From Comamonas fluminis (lineage in GTDB: Bacteria > Pseudomonadota > Gammaproteobacteria > Burkholderiales > Burkholderiaceae_C): DNA of 64,000 nucleotides. The stretch spans positions 1,231,501-1,295,500 of the forward strand of contig NZ_CP066783.1 of assembly GCF_019186805.1 (NCBI RefSeq). The letters are read 5' to 3'. The notes below the pieces were generated by a model. The model did not search any database. It was given only the letters and a program-made list of their open reading frames with translations, and was not told where the DNA came from. Position numbers and translations under genes: made by a program. Positions 8,944-18,115 of the stretch are shown here, in pieces; within the stretch, counting starts at the first letter, position 1, and each line of letters opens with the position of its first letter.

Positions 8944-9663
8944 ATGAATAAAACAAGTACTCCGGCACTGGAAATTTCGGGACTTAATGCCTGGTATGGC
9001 GAGTCGCATGTGCTGCATGGCATGGATCTGGTGGTGCATCCCGGCGAAGTGGTGACGCTGCTGGGCCGCAATGGCGCGGGTCGCACTTCCACGCTGCGCG
9101 CCATCATGGGTTTGACGGGGTCGCGCAAGGGTTCCATCAAGATCAATGGGGTGGAGACTGTGCACATGCCCACGCACAAGATCGCCCATCTGGGCGTGGG
9201 CTACTGCCCTGAAGAGCGCGGCATTTTCTCCAGCCTGTCTTGCGAGGAAAACCTAATGCTGCCGCCGCCGCTCAAGACCGGCCAGCCCGGCATGAGCATC
9301 GACGAGATCTATCAGATGTTTCCCAATCTGTACGAGCGTCGCAACAGCCAGGGCACGCGTCTTTCGGGGGGCGAGCAGCAGATGCTGGCGGTGGCCCGCA
9401 TTCTGCGCACGGGCGCACGCCTGCTGCTGCTTGATGAAATCTCCGAAGGGCTGGCACCCGTCATCGTGCAGGCCCTTGCGCGAATGATCACCACGCTGCG
9501 CGAGAAGGGCTACACCGTGGTGATGGTGGAGCAGAACTTCCGCTTTGCTGCGCCGCTGGCCGACCGCTTCTATGTGGTTGAGCACGGCCACGTTGCGCTG
9601 CGTTTTGGTGCCAGCGAGCTGGAAGAAAAGATGTCCACCCTCAATGAGCTGCTGGGCGTATAG
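8944..9663 (+). CDS. Branched-chain-type ABC importer, ATP-binding protein (LivF family), Walker A Lys replaced by Arg
   Basis: Second ATPase of the importer, 239 residues. Walker A reads GRNGAGRTST, so the usual Lys before Thr is Arg (codon CGC). The signature LSGGEQQMLAVARIL, Walker B LLLLDEISEGLAP and switch His region (MVEQN, Gln in place of the His seen in the partner) are otherwise recognisable. It is separated from the LivG-type gene by a REP-like element and followed by the binding-protein gene. The Arg may be a lineage-wide variant; I recall similar LivF proteins in Burkholderiales, but cannot check it here. Confidence 0.88.
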   Translation: MNKTSTPALEISGLNAWYGESHVLHGMDLVVHPGEVVTLLGRNGAGRTSTLRAIMGLTGSRKGSIKINGVETVHMPTHKIAHLGVGYCPEERGIFSSLSCEENLMLPPPLKTGQPGMSIDEIYQMFPNLYERRNSQGTRLSGGEQQMLAVARILRTGARLLLLDEISEGLAPVIVQALARMITTLREKGYTVVMVEQNFRFAAPLADRFYVVEHGHVALRFGASELEEKMSTLNELLGV

Positions 9664-9717
9664 CGCAGCAGCAAGTTCTCGATTGTTTCCCCAATAAGAC
9701 TTAACCAGGAGACTGTG

Positions 9718-10914
9718 ATGAAAGCAAAACTGAGTGTTCTGTCGTGCATGCTGGTGGCCGCGGGTCTGGCCAGCCCTCTGGTGCAGGCACAGGAAAAAGT
9801 GAAGATCGGTTTCGTCACCGATATGTCCAGCCTCTACGCCGATGTGGACGGAAAGAACGGCGCCATTGCCATGCAGATGGCGATTGAGGACTTCGGTGGC
9901 AAGGCGCTGGGCCAGCCCATTGAATTCATGAGCGCCGACCACCAGAACAAGGCCGACATTGCTGCCTCCAAGATGCGCGAGTGGATTGATACGCAGAACA
10001 TCTCTTTGGTGTTCAGCGGCACCAACTCTGGTACGGCGCTGGCCGTCTCTCAGGTGGCCAATGAGAAAAAGCGTGTGCACTTCAACAATGGCGCGGGTTC
10101 CTCCGCGCTGACCAACGAGCAGTGCAACCCCTACACCGTGCACTATGTGTATGACACCGTGGCACTGGCCAAGGGCACGGGCGGTGCCGTGGTCGATCGC
10201 GGTGGCAAGGACTGGTTCTTTCTGACGGCCGACTATGCATTCGGTCAGGCCCTGGAGTCCGACACCACCAAGGTCATCAACGCCAAGGGCGGCAAGGTGC
10301 TGGGCTCGGTCAAGCACCCGCTCAACGCTTCGGACTTCTCATCCTTCCTGCTGCAGGCTCAGAACTCCAAGGCCCATATTCTGGGTCTGGCCAATGCCGG
10401 TGGCGACACCATCAACGCCATCAAGGCGGCCAAGGAATTCGGTATCAACAAGACCATGAAGACCGCTGGTCTGCTGGTTTTCCTGACCGATATTCACAGC
10501 CTGGGCCTGAAGAACACCGAAGGCCTGCTGCACACCACCAGCTGGTACTGGGACATGAATGACGAATCGCGCAAGTTTGCCAACAAGTTCTTTGCCAAGA
10601 CCAAGCGCATGCCTACCGATGTGCAGGCTGGCAACTACTCGGCTGTGATGACGTATCTGAAGGCCGTCGAAGCCGTCAAGACCACCAATCCAGACAAGGT
10701 CATGGCCTATCTGAAGAGCACGCCGATCAACGACTTCTACGGCAAGGGCGTGATTCGTCCGGACGGCACGTTTGCCCACGATATGTATCTGGTCGAGGCC
10801 AAGAAGCCCAGCGAGTCCACCAAGCCATGGGATTACCTCAAGGTGCTGAACAAGCTGCCAGCCGATACGGTTTGGACGACCAAGGCTGAAACCAAGTGCG
10901 CGCTCTGGAAGTAA
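9718..10914 (+). CDS. Branched-chain-type ABC importer, periplasmic binding protein (LivK-like)
   Basis: Periplasmic type I binding protein, 398 residues. The ATG at 9718 has AGGAG six bases upstream; a GTG at 9715 would be too close to it. A signal peptide ends near residue 24 (PLVQAQ then EKVKIG). The body shows the Peripla_BP_6 pattern (KIGFVTDMSSLYADVDGKN, then SGTNSGTALAV and DWFFLTADYAFGQ). The sequence resembles the Burkholderiales binding proteins often linked to uptake of aromatic or carboxylic acids rather than classical leucine binding, which is an inference. It is followed by both permease genes. Confidence 0.9.
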   Translation: MKAKLSVLSCMLVAAGLASPLVQAQEKVKIGFVTDMSSLYADVDGKNGAIAMQMAIEDFGGKALGQPIEFMSADHQNKADIAASKMREWIDTQNISLVFSGTNSGTALAVSQVANEKKRVHFNNGAGSSALTNEQCNPYTVHYVYDTVALAKGTGGAVVDRGGKDWFFLTADYAFGQALESDTTKVINAKGGKVLGSVKHPLNASDFSSFLLQAQNSKAHILGLANAGGDTINAIKAAKEFGINKTMKTAGLLVFLTDIHSLGLKNTEGLLHTTSWYWDMNDESRKFANKFFAKTKRMPTDVQAGNYSAVMTYLKAVEAVKTTNPDKVMAYLKSTPINDFYGKGVIRPDGTFAHDMYLVEAKKPSESTKPWDYLKVLNKLPADTVWTTKAETKCALWK

Positions 10915-10964
10915 GCGTTTAGAACCGCTCTGAAGCACACCCCACACCTACCAGCGTATCTCTC

Positions 10965-11849
10965 ATGGAAATCTTTGGTGTCTCATTGCCCGCTTTGTTG
11001 AGCCAGCTCCTTCTGGGGCTGGTCAACGGCTCGTTCTATGCCATTTTGAGTCTGGGTCTGGCTGTGATTTTCGGCCTGCTCAACGTCATCAACTTTGCGC
11101 ATGGTGCCTTGTTCATGCTGGGGGCCATGGTCACCTGGATGGCCATGAGCTATTTCCAGATCAACTATTGGGTGATGCTGATTCTGTCGCCCTTGCTGGT
11201 TGGTTTGCTGGGGGTGCTGATAGAGCGCTTTTTGCTAAGGTGGATCTACAAGCTCGATCATCTCTACGGCCTGCTGCTGACGCTGGGGCTGTCGCTGTTG
11301 ATCGAGGGTGTGTTCCGCTCGATTTATGGTGTGTCGGGTCTGGGCTACGACACGCCAGAGCTGCTGGAAGGCGCCACCAATCTGGGCTTCATGATCCTGC
11401 CCAACTACCGCGCATGGGTGGTTGTGGCATCCATCGTGGTTTGCGTGGCCACCTGGTTTGTGATTGAGAAAACCCGCATCGGCGCCTATCTGCGTGCAGG
11501 CACCGAGAACCCGCGCCTTGTTGAAGCCTTTGGCGTCAATGTGCCGGTCATGATTACGCTGACCTATGCCTTTGGCGCAGCGCTGGCCGCCTTTGCCGGG
11601 GTGCTGGCCGCGCCTGTCTATCAGGTCACGCCGCTGATGGGGCAGAACCTCATCATCGTCGTGTTTGCCGTGGTGGTGATTGGCGGCATGGGCTCCATCA
11701 TGGGCTCCATCATCACTGGCCTTGCACTGGGTGTGATTGAAGGGCTGACCAAGGTTTTCTGGCCTGAAGCCTCATCCACCGTCGTCTTCTTCATCATGGT
11801 CATTGTTTTGCTGATTCGCCCCGCTGGCCTGTTCGGTAAAGAAAAATAA
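10965..11849 (+). CDS. Branched-chain-type ABC importer, permease (LivH family)
   Basis: Inner-membrane permease, 294 residues, about eight hydrophobic segments. The early segment GLAVIFGLLNVINFAHGALFMLGA carries the highly conserved NFAHG motif of LivH. The C-terminal half has the GGMGSIMGSIITGLALGV cytoplasmic-loop signature that contacts the ATPases. It pairs with the LivM-type permease 13 bases downstream. Confidence 0.92.
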   Translation: MEIFGVSLPALLSQLLLGLVNGSFYAILSLGLAVIFGLLNVINFAHGALFMLGAMVTWMAMSYFQINYWVMLILSPLLVGLLGVLIERFLLRWIYKLDHLYGLLLTLGLSLLIEGVFRSIYGVSGLGYDTPELLEGATNLGFMILPNYRAWVVVASIVVCVATWFVIEKTRIGAYLRAGTENPRLVEAFGVNVPVMITLTYAFGAALAAFAGVLAAPVYQVTPLMGQNLIIVVFAVVVIGGMGSIMGSIITGLALGVIEGLTKVFWPEASSTVVFFIMVIVLLIRPAGLFGKEK

Positions 11850-11862
11850 GAGGGCGCACGAC

Positions 11863-12855
11863 ATGAAATCCAAGACGCTTGTTCAACGCATTGCCCCGGT
11901 GGGCTACGGCCTGCTGCTGCTGGGCCTGGTCGTTGCACCCTTTGTCGGTGCCTACCCGGTGTTTGTGATGAAGCTGATGTGCTTTGCACTGTTTGCTTCG
12001 GCCTTCAATCTGCTGCTAGGCTACACGGGGCTGCTCTCGTTCGGCCATGCAGCATTCCTGGGCGGCGCAGCCTATGTGGCGGGTTACAGCATCAAGGCCT
12101 GGGGCTTCACGCCTGAGGTCAGCATGCTGCTGGGCACCTTGATGGGTGCAGCGCTGGGCCTGATCTTTGGCTGGCTGGCCATTCGCCGCCAGGGCATCTA
12201 TTTTTCGATGATTACGCTGGCACTGGCCCAGATGCTGTTCTTCGTGGCGCTGCAAGCCAAGTTCACCGGCGGTGAAGATGGTCTGCAAGGCGTGGCACGT
12301 GGCAAGCTGTTTGGTGTGATTGATCTGAGCAATGACCTGGTCATGTACTACGTGGCGCTGGTGATTGTGGCGCTGGCTTTTTTGCTGATCGTGCGCACCA
12401 TTCATTCGCCGTTTGGTCAGGTGCTCAAGGCCATCAAGGAGAACGAGCCGCGCGCTATCTCGCTGGGTTATGACGTCAACCGCTTCAAGCTGCTGGCTTT
12501 TGTGATCTCTGCGGCGCTGACGGGGCTGGCTGGCTCGCTCAAAACCGTGGTGCTGGGCTTTGCCACGCTGTCGGATGTGCACTGGACAACCTCTGGCCAC
12601 GTCATTCTCATGACGCTGATGGGCGGGCTGGGTACTTTGTCTGGCCCCATTGTTGGCTCTGCCGTGGTGGTGGCGCTGGAAAACAAGATTGGTGATCTGG
12701 GCACTTTTCTGGCGCACACCACGGGTGTGGAGTGGTTCAACACGCTGGGCGAATCGGTCACCATTGTCACGGGTCTGATCTTTGTGCTGTGCGTGCTGCT
12801 GTTCCGCAAGGGCATCATGGGCGAGCTGATTGCCTGGCTGGATCGCCGCAAATAG
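11863..12855 (+). CDS. Branched-chain-type ABC importer, permease (LivM family)
   Basis: Second inner-membrane permease of the importer, 330 residues. It shows the LivM signature NLLLGYTGLLSFGHAAFLGGAAY and the ATPase-contact loop GHVILMTLMGGLGTLSGPIVG. It closes the five-gene operon; a strong terminator follows 20 bases later. A start at 11863 is supported by a purine-rich GAGGGCG upstream. Confidence 0.92.
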   Translation: MKSKTLVQRIAPVGYGLLLLGLVVAPFVGAYPVFVMKLMCFALFASAFNLLLGYTGLLSFGHAAFLGGAAYVAGYSIKAWGFTPEVSMLLGTLMGAALGLIFGWLAIRRQGIYFSMITLALAQMLFFVALQAKFTGGEDGLQGVARGKLFGVIDLSNDLVMYYVALVIVALAFLLIVRTIHSPFGQVLKAIKENEPRAISLGYDVNRFKLLAFVISAALTGLAGSLKTVVLGFATLSDVHWTTSGHVILMTLMGGLGTLSGPIVGSAVVVALENKIGDLGTFLAHTTGVEWFNTLGESVTIVTGLIFVLCVLLFRKGIMGELIAWLDRRK

Positions 12856-12875
12856 CCGCTGACTTCACTTTTACC

Positions 12876-12900
12876 AAGGCCGCTTCAAGCGGCCTTTTTT
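12876..12900 (+). terminator. Rho-independent terminator of the ABC importer operon
   Basis: AGGCCGCTT pairs with AAGCGGCCT around a short loop and is followed by six T residues. Confidence 0.9.
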
Positions 12901-12928
12901 GTGTCTGCAGCAGTGCGTGAAGATGAAT

Positions 12929-12946
12929 TTTCAGAGTTTTCTGAAA
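12929..12946. promoter_or_regulatory. Candidate operator dyad upstream of the PQQ dehydrogenase
   Basis: TTTCAGA and TCTGAAA are perfect inverted seven-base arms separated by GTTT, 133 bases before the dehydrogenase start. It is a possible site for the TetR regulator encoded downstream, but no second copy near that gene was found, so the link is speculative. Confidence 0.25.
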
Positions 12947-13078
12947 TATCCGGTACACGGTTTGAGGCTGTGGACTTTATTTCTCATAAACAATGGACTT
13001 TTTTTCTCACATCAAAAAAGCGTCAATGCAATGCACAGCGGCAGGCTGGTACTGCAGATGGACAGCTGGAGGTTCGAA

Positions 13079-15514
13079 ATGACACAAGAGGAGCGGTCTC
13101 AACCCATGGCCGCACGTATCTGGATGGGGGTTCTAGGGGCGGTGCTGGCACTGGCTGGCCTGTTCTTTCTGATCGGTGGTGGAAAGCTCATCAGCTTGGG
13201 CGGCAGCTGGTACTTTTTGCTAGCCGGCCTGGGCCTGCTGCTGTCGGGCGTGCAGCTGCTGCGCCGCCGCCGTGCTGGTGCATGGCTGTATCTGCTGACG
13301 TTTGCCGCCACGGTAATCTGGGCGCTGGCCGATGTGGGCTTGGACTACTGGGGCCTGATCTCGCGCCTGCTGGCGCTGACCTTTGGCGCCGTGGTGGTGC
13401 TGGCCAGCATGCCGCTGCTGCGCAAGGCTGAAGAGCCAAGCCATGCCAAGCCCGCGTTTGCGGCCGCAGGCGTTTTGCTGCTGGCGGGTCTGGCAGCGTT
13501 TGTTTCCATGTTTCAGGTTCATCCCGAAGTGCAGAACCAGGCCAGCGCGACGCGCAAGCCTGTGGATGCCGCCAGCGAGCAAAAGGACTGGAGCCACTAC
13601 GGCAGCAGCAGCAACAACGACCGTTTTGCTGCGCTGGACCAGATCAATGTGGGCAACGTCAACCAGTTGCAGGTGGCCTGGACTTTCCGCACTGGCGATG
13701 TGCCTAAATCCACGGGCGCGGGCGCTGAAGATCAGCTGACCCCGCTGCAGGTGGGCGACAAGGTTTTCCTGTGCACCCCCAGCAACAACGTGATTGCGCT
13801 GGACGCAGACACCGGCAAGCAACTGTGGCGCCATGACACCAACTCGCATGTGGGCGGTGTGTGGGAACGCTGCCGCGGTCTTGCGTATTTCGACGCCGAT
13901 GCGCCGATTGCCGCACCCAGCGTGCCCGGCTCCACACCTGTGCAGGCTGTCAGTCTGCCTGCTGGGGCTGCCTGCAAGCGCCGCATTTTGATGAACACCA
14001 TTGATGCGCGCCTGTTTGCCATCAATGCGGATAACGGCGAGCTGTGCGATGAGTTTGGCGACCACGGCGTGGTTGATCTCAAGCAGGGCATTGGCAAGAT
14101 TCCCAACCCGGCTTTCTACACACTGACCTCGGCCCCCACGGTTGCTGGCACCACCATCGTGGTGGGCGGCCGTGTGGCTGACAACGTGCAAGTCGATATG
14201 CCTGGCGGCGTGATTCGCGGCTTTGATGTGGTGACTGGTGCCCAGCGCTGGGCGTTCGACTCCGGCTCGGCCACGCCCAATGAAGTGCTCAAGCCCGGCG
14301 AAAACTACACACGTTCGTCCGCCAACGTCTGGGCGGGTACTACCTATGACCCCAGCTCCAACACCGTGTACCTGCCCATGGGCTCGGCCTCGGTGGACCT
14401 GTATGGCGCCACGCGCTCTGCGGCTGACTTGAAGTACGGCTCCTCCATCCTGGCGCTGGATGCAGCCACGGGCAAGGAAAAGTGGGTTTACCAGACCGTG
14501 CACAACGACCTGTGGGACTTTGACATCCCCATGGCCCCCACGCTGATCGACTTCCCGCAACAAGACGGCAAGACGACCCCGGCGCTGGTGGTGGGCACCA
14601 AGGCAGGTCAGATCTTTGTGCTGGACCGCAAGAGCGGCCAGCCACTGACCAAGGTGGAAGACGTGGCCGTCAAGCCCGGCACCATTCCCAATGAAAAGTA
14701 CTCGCCAACACAGCCGCTGTCTGTGGGCATGCCGCAGATCGGCACGCAAACCCTGACCGAAGCCGATATGTGGGGAGCAACGCCTGTGGATCAACTGATC
14801 TGCCGTCTCAAGTTCAAGTCCATGCGCTATGACGGCCTGTTCACCGTGCCGGATACCGATGTCTCTTTGAGCTTCCCCGGCTCGCTGGGCGGCATGAACT
14901 GGGGTGGCCTGTCGGCAGACCCTACCCAGAATCTGATCTTTGTGAACGATATGCGTCTGGGCCTGTGGGTGCAGATGGTGCCGCAGAACAAGGATGCCAA
15001 GCTGTCTGACGGCGGTGAAGCACCCAACACCGGCATGGGTCAGGTACCGCTGGGCGGCACACCTTATGCCGTGATGAAGGACCGATTCATGTCGCCTCTG
15101 GGCATTCCCTGCCAGAAGCCTCCATTCGGCACGCTGACCGCCATTGACATGAAGACCCAGCAGGTCGTCTGGCAAGTGCCTGTGGGCACGGTGCAGGACC
15201 AGGGCCCCATGGGTATCAAGATGCGCATGCCCATGCCTGTGGGTCTGCCCACACTGGGCGGCACGCTGGCCACGCAAGGCGGTCTAGTGTTCTTCGCAGG
15301 CACGCAGGACTACTACCTGCGCGCCTGGGATAGCGCCACCGGCAAGGAAGTCTGGAAGGGCCGTCTGCCCGTGGGCAGCCAGGGTGGCCCCATGACGTAC
15401 AAGTCGCCCAAGACGGGCAAGCAGTATGTGGTGATTTCGGCTGGCGGTGCGCGCCAGTCGCCTGATCGCGGTGACTATGTGATTGCCTATGCGCTGCCCG
15501 GTAGCGCCCGGTAG
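13079..15514 (+). CDS. Membrane-bound PQQ-dependent dehydrogenase (glucose/quinate/shikimate family)
   Basis: Membrane quinoprotein that oxidises a sugar or cyclic polyol in the periplasm and passes electrons to ubiquinone. The start at 13079 has GGAGG six bases upstream and gives 811 residues, close to the family length of about 800; an upstream open extension lacks a good start. Five hydrophobic segments fill about residues 20-145. The rest is a PQQ beta-propeller with tryptophan-docking repeats (GKQLWRHD, GAQRWAFD, GKEKWVYQ, GKEVWKGR) and the WERCRGLAYFDA region. There is no heme-binding CxxCH. Quinate/shikimate versus glucose specificity cannot be decided by eye. A TetR gene follows on the same strand. 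Confidence 0.88.
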   Translation: MTQEERSQPMAARIWMGVLGAVLALAGLFFLIGGGKLISLGGSWYFLLAGLGLLLSGVQLLRRRRAGAWLYLLTFAATVIWALADVGLDYWGLISRLLALTFGAVVVLASMPLLRKAEEPSHAKPAFAAAGVLLLAGLAAFVSMFQVHPEVQNQASATRKPVDAASEQKDWSHYGSSSNNDRFAALDQINVGNVNQLQVAWTFRTGDVPKSTGAGAEDQLTPLQVGDKVFLCTPSNNVIALDADTGKQLWRHDTNSHVGGVWERCRGLAYFDADAPIAAPSVPGSTPVQAVSLPAGAACKRRILMNTIDARLFAINADNGELCDEFGDHGVVDLKQGIGKIPNPAFYTLTSAPTVAGTTIVVGGRVADNVQVDMPGGVIRGFDVVTGAQRWAFDSGSATPNEVLKPGENYTRSSANVWAGTTYDPSSNTVYLPMGSASVDLYGATRSAADLKYGSSILALDAATGKEKWVYQTVHNDLWDFDIPMAPTLIDFPQQDGKTTPALVVGTKAGQIFVLDRKSGQPLTKVEDVAVKPGTIPNEKYSPTQPLSVGMPQIGTQTLTEADMWGATPVDQLICRLKFKSMRYDGLFTVPDTDVSLSFPGSLGGMNWGGLSADPTQNLIFVNDMRLGLWVQMVPQNKDAKLSDGGEAPNTGMGQVPLGGTPYAVMKDRFMSPLGIPCQKPPFGTLTAIDMKTQQVVWQVPVGTVQDQGPMGIKMRMPMPVGLPTLGGTLATQGGLVFFAGTQDYYLRAWDSATGKEVWKGRLPVGSQGGPMTYKSPKTGKQYVVISAGGARQSPDRGDYVIAYALPGSAR

Positions 15515-15548
15515 CGCTAAATAAGTTCATTCAGAACTGATCGCTTTA

Positions 15549-15579
15549 AGCCATGGTGCGCAAGTGCCATGGCTTTTTT
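15549..15579 (+). terminator. Rho-independent terminator after the PQQ dehydrogenase
   Basis: AGCCATGG pairs with CCATGGCT over a ten-base loop and is followed by a run of six T residues, 35 bases after the stop codon. Confidence 0.85.
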
Positions 15580-15632
15580 CATGGCTTGCTTGCGTGGTAC
15601 GCTGCTGCGCCTGAGTCAATGGAGCAGTGGTC

Positions 15633-16310
15633 GTGAGCGAGCAGCAAGGTCTTGAAGTTTCCCAGAGCCAGCCAACCGAGGCAGACGAGGCGGCGGCCGA
15701 TATGCGCCGCGCCTTGCTGGATGCGGGCAAGACCGAGTTCGCCAACTACGGCTATGACGGTGCACGCCTTGAGCGCATTGCGGCCAAAGTAGGCTGCGCC
15801 AAGCGCATGCTCTACTACTACTTTGGCAACAAAAAAGACGTGTACTTGGCCGTCATCGAGCAAAGTTATTCGGACATTCGCGAGTCCGAAGAGATGCTCA
15901 ACCTGGATGCCATGGCGCCTTTGCAAGCCCTGCACGCGCTGGCCCAAAAAAGCTTTGAATACCACGAGCAAAACCTGGAGTTCACGCGCCTGGTGCTGCA
16001 GGAGAACTTTCAGGGCGGCGAAATGCTGGGCCAGATTTCCAAGACCGATTTGCTGCGCAAAGCCGCGCTGGAGCCGGTGGAGCGCATTCTGGAGCGTGGC
16101 GCAAAGCAAGGTGTTTTTCGCAGCGGCATCAGTGCCGTTGATGTGCACTACCTGATCTCGGCCCTGTCCAGCTTCCGGGTCGATCATGCTGCCACCTGGC
16201 GTAGCCTGCTGGAGGTGGATTTGCTGGGCGACAGCTTGCGCGAGCGGCATCTGCAGCTGCTGCTTGACCAGCTCTCCCGGCTGGTCGCACCAGTCCGCGA
16301 ATCTCTCTAA
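15633..16310 (+). CDS. TetR family transcriptional regulator
   Basis: DNA-binding repressor of 225 residues. The GTG at 15633 is chosen because GGAG lies eight bases upstream; a GTG at 15627 would be only two bases from it. The N-terminal TetR helix-turn-helix is clear (EFANYGYDGARLERIAAKVG then CAKRMLYYYFGNKKDVYLAV, about residues 33-73). The C-terminal domain is all helical and should bind a ligand. It follows the PQQ dehydrogenase and may control it. Its stop overlaps the stop of the convergent lipocalin-like gene by four bases. Confidence 0.88.
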   Translation: MSEQQGLEVSQSQPTEADEAAADMRRALLDAGKTEFANYGYDGARLERIAAKVGCAKRMLYYYFGNKKDVYLAVIEQSYSDIRESEEMLNLDAMAPLQALHALAQKSFEYHEQNLEFTRLVLQENFQGGEMLGQISKTDLLRKAALEPVERILERGAKQGVFRSGISAVDVHYLISALSSFRVDHAATWRSLLEVDLLGDSLRERHLQLLLDQLSRLVAPVRESL

Positions 16311-17482
16311 AGCTTCATCGTGGCTGCGTAGCCTGTCATTTCCAGATAGCCGCTGCCCACAATCTGGCTGGCACCATTGCTGCCAAGGCGGCGCAGCTCG
16401 CTCAAGCCTTCCCAGTAAATGGCTCCTGTGCTGGCGCGGCTGTCCAGTTCCTGGTCGTCGAACAAGGCATGCACCTCGTAGTGCCCCGCAGGTGTTTGCA
16501 CACGCCAGGCCACAGGGTAACGGGTCTGCGTGCGTGGGCTGACCCAGTGGCGCAGTGGCTCGAAATGCACCATGTCTGCACCAAAGATTTGCGCCTTCTG
16601 GCCCGGTGCGCGAAATGAGCCACCAGCCCATAGTGCGCCGCCCGTTTTGCGGCGCAGATGAAAGGCTGTGAGGGCGCTGCCGTCGTCCAGATTCATGCCG
16701 ATCCAGTCCCAGCCCTGCGCGTTCGCATCCATGATGGATTCGCTGCATTCATGGTCCAGCCATGCGCGGTTGTGCTCGCTGGTCTGCACGGGCAGATGTT
16801 TGCCATCGACCACGATGGAGCCGCTGACCTTGAGCTGGGGCTGGCTGTAGTAATAGCTGGTCTGGTCGTCTTGCGGGCCTTTGTGAGAAAGACCATTCAA
16901 GCCCTGCAGTAGCAATGGCTGGGTGCTATCAAATTCAAGATTCAGTGCAAAGCCATCCGCAGCCAGTTGGGCACGGTAATGGCTGGCTTGTTCGGGGCGC
17001 TGGCCGGTGGCAGTTTCGCGCTGCAGAAACCAGTCGTTGATGTGCACATGGGTGTCGGTTTCACTGGCGCCCGCAAGGCCCAGACCCGCACGCGCCATGC
17101 GCTGGTCATGGCGCAGTTTCCGGGCTTGCACATCACTGAGTGCCACATGCGCAAAGATCAGCTGCCTGGCCGCCAGCGGCGATTGCAGGGCCTGAGCCAC
17201 TCCCACGCGAGAGCGGAAAAACGTGAGCTGAAAGCCCCAGCGCTTGCCGCCCGCCTGTAACTGGCCGGTGATGTACCACCACTCGGTTTGCAGATCAGGG
17301 TGGCTGCCAAAATCGCGCGGAAATTGCAAAGTCTTGCGGGGCAGGGCGATTGCGGACGGCGGCAGACTCAGGCCAAGGCCTGCGGCCGCCAGCGTCTGCA
17401 AAGTGAGCCTGCGTGACAAGGTGGCAGCAGATAAGGTGGAAGCAGACAAGGGGGAGCGAAGAGTCAGAGGCGTTTTTCGCAT
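16307..17482 (-). CDS. Exported lipocalin/CrtC-like protein (AttH-like)
   Basis: Protein of 391 residues with an N-terminal signal that includes two Arg (SRRLTLQTLAAAGLGL), possibly Tat type, before SAIALPRK. The mature part has the lipocalin-like CrtC/AttH family pattern: HPDLQTEWWYITGQL near residue 60, FQLTFFRSR, FAHVALSD and GWDWIGMNLDDGSALTAF. This family is typically encoded with an ABC ATPase and an FtsX-type permease (attE-F-G-H clusters). Here such genes lie upstream on the same strand, so it probably works with them in export or handling of a lipid-like molecule. Carotenoid hydratase activity is not implied. Confidence 0.78.
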   Translation of the reverse strand: MRKTPLTLRSPLSASTLSAATLSRRLTLQTLAAAGLGLSLPPSAIALPRKTLQFPRDFGSHPDLQTEWWYITGQLQAGGKRWGFQLTFFRSRVGVAQALQSPLAARQLIFAHVALSDVQARKLRHDQRMARAGLGLAGASETDTHVHINDWFLQRETATGQRPEQASHYRAQLAADGFALNLEFDSTQPLLLQGLNGLSHKGPQDDQTSYYYSQPQLKVSGSIVVDGKHLPVQTSEHNRAWLDHECSESIMDANAQGWDWIGMNLDDGSALTAFHLRRKTGGALWAGGSFRAPGQKAQIFGADMVHFEPLRHWVSPRTQTRYPVAWRVQTPAGHYEVHALFDDQELDSRASTGAIYWEGLSELRRLGSNGASQIVGSGYLEMTGYAATMKL

Positions 17483-17539
17483 GCCCCATTGTCACTGTAG
17501 TTATCTGTGCTTTCTTCGCAGACTTGGGGGAGCATGATC

Positions 17540-17980
17540 TCAGCCAATATCGGGCAGCGGAACAATCACCATCCAGCCGACGCCAAAGCGGTCAGCAGTC
17601 ACACCAAAGCTGCGTGCGAAAAATGTGGGCCCCAGTGGCATCTGGATGGCGCCGCCCTGGCTGATGGCGGTAAACAGACGCTCGGCCTCGGCCTCATTGG
17701 GCGCTTCGATGGACAGGGAAAAGCCTTTGAAATCGGGCTTGCCGCCATTCATGCCGTCAGACGCCATGATCTGCGTTTCGCCAATTTTGAAGCTGGCGTG
17801 CATGATTTTTTCCGGGTCTGCCTGCGCAGGGCCACAGCCTTCCTGAGAGGGGTGATCGGGCTGGGGTGGCGCATCCTTGAAACGCATCAGCGCCGTAACT
17901 TCGGCACCCAGCGCGGCTTGGTAGAAATTCAGAGCCTCTTCGCAGCGGCCATCAAAGAAAAGATAGGACTGGACTTGCAT
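17540..17980 (-). CDS. VOC family protein, PhnB-like
   Basis: Small cytoplasmic protein of 146 residues. The ATG at 17980 has AGGAGG just upstream, better than the in-frame start 33 bases earlier. It matches the PhnB/3-demethylubiquinone-methyltransferase-like branch of the glyoxalase/bleomycin resistance fold (YLFFDGRCEEALNFYQAALGAEV, KIMHASFKIGETQIMASDG, FGVTADRFGVGWMV). It lies between the lipocalin-like gene and the FtsX-type permease gene on the same strand. No substrate can be assigned. Confidence 0.8.
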   Translation of the reverse strand: MQVQSYLFFDGRCEEALNFYQAALGAEVTALMRFKDAPPQPDHPSQEGCGPAQADPEKIMHASFKIGETQIMASDGMNGGKPDFKGFSLSIEAPNEAEAERLFTAISQGGAIQMPLGPTFFARSFGVTADRFGVGWMVIVPLPDIG

Positions 17981-18115
17981 GGAACCTCCTGAAGCAGAAG
18001 CTGGGTATGCCATTGTGCGCCCGGCGGTTTCGGGAGTCAGTCGGAAACCACAATCGCCAGTGCAGCTCTCAGTACTGGCTCTTGGTGCAGCGCTGTCTGT
18101 ATGCCTGGTACATGG

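Noticed and set aside
13220..15277. Open frame of 685 codons opposite the PQQ dehydrogenase
   Set aside because: It is antisense to a well-supported gene and has shadow-type composition (His, Gln, Gly).
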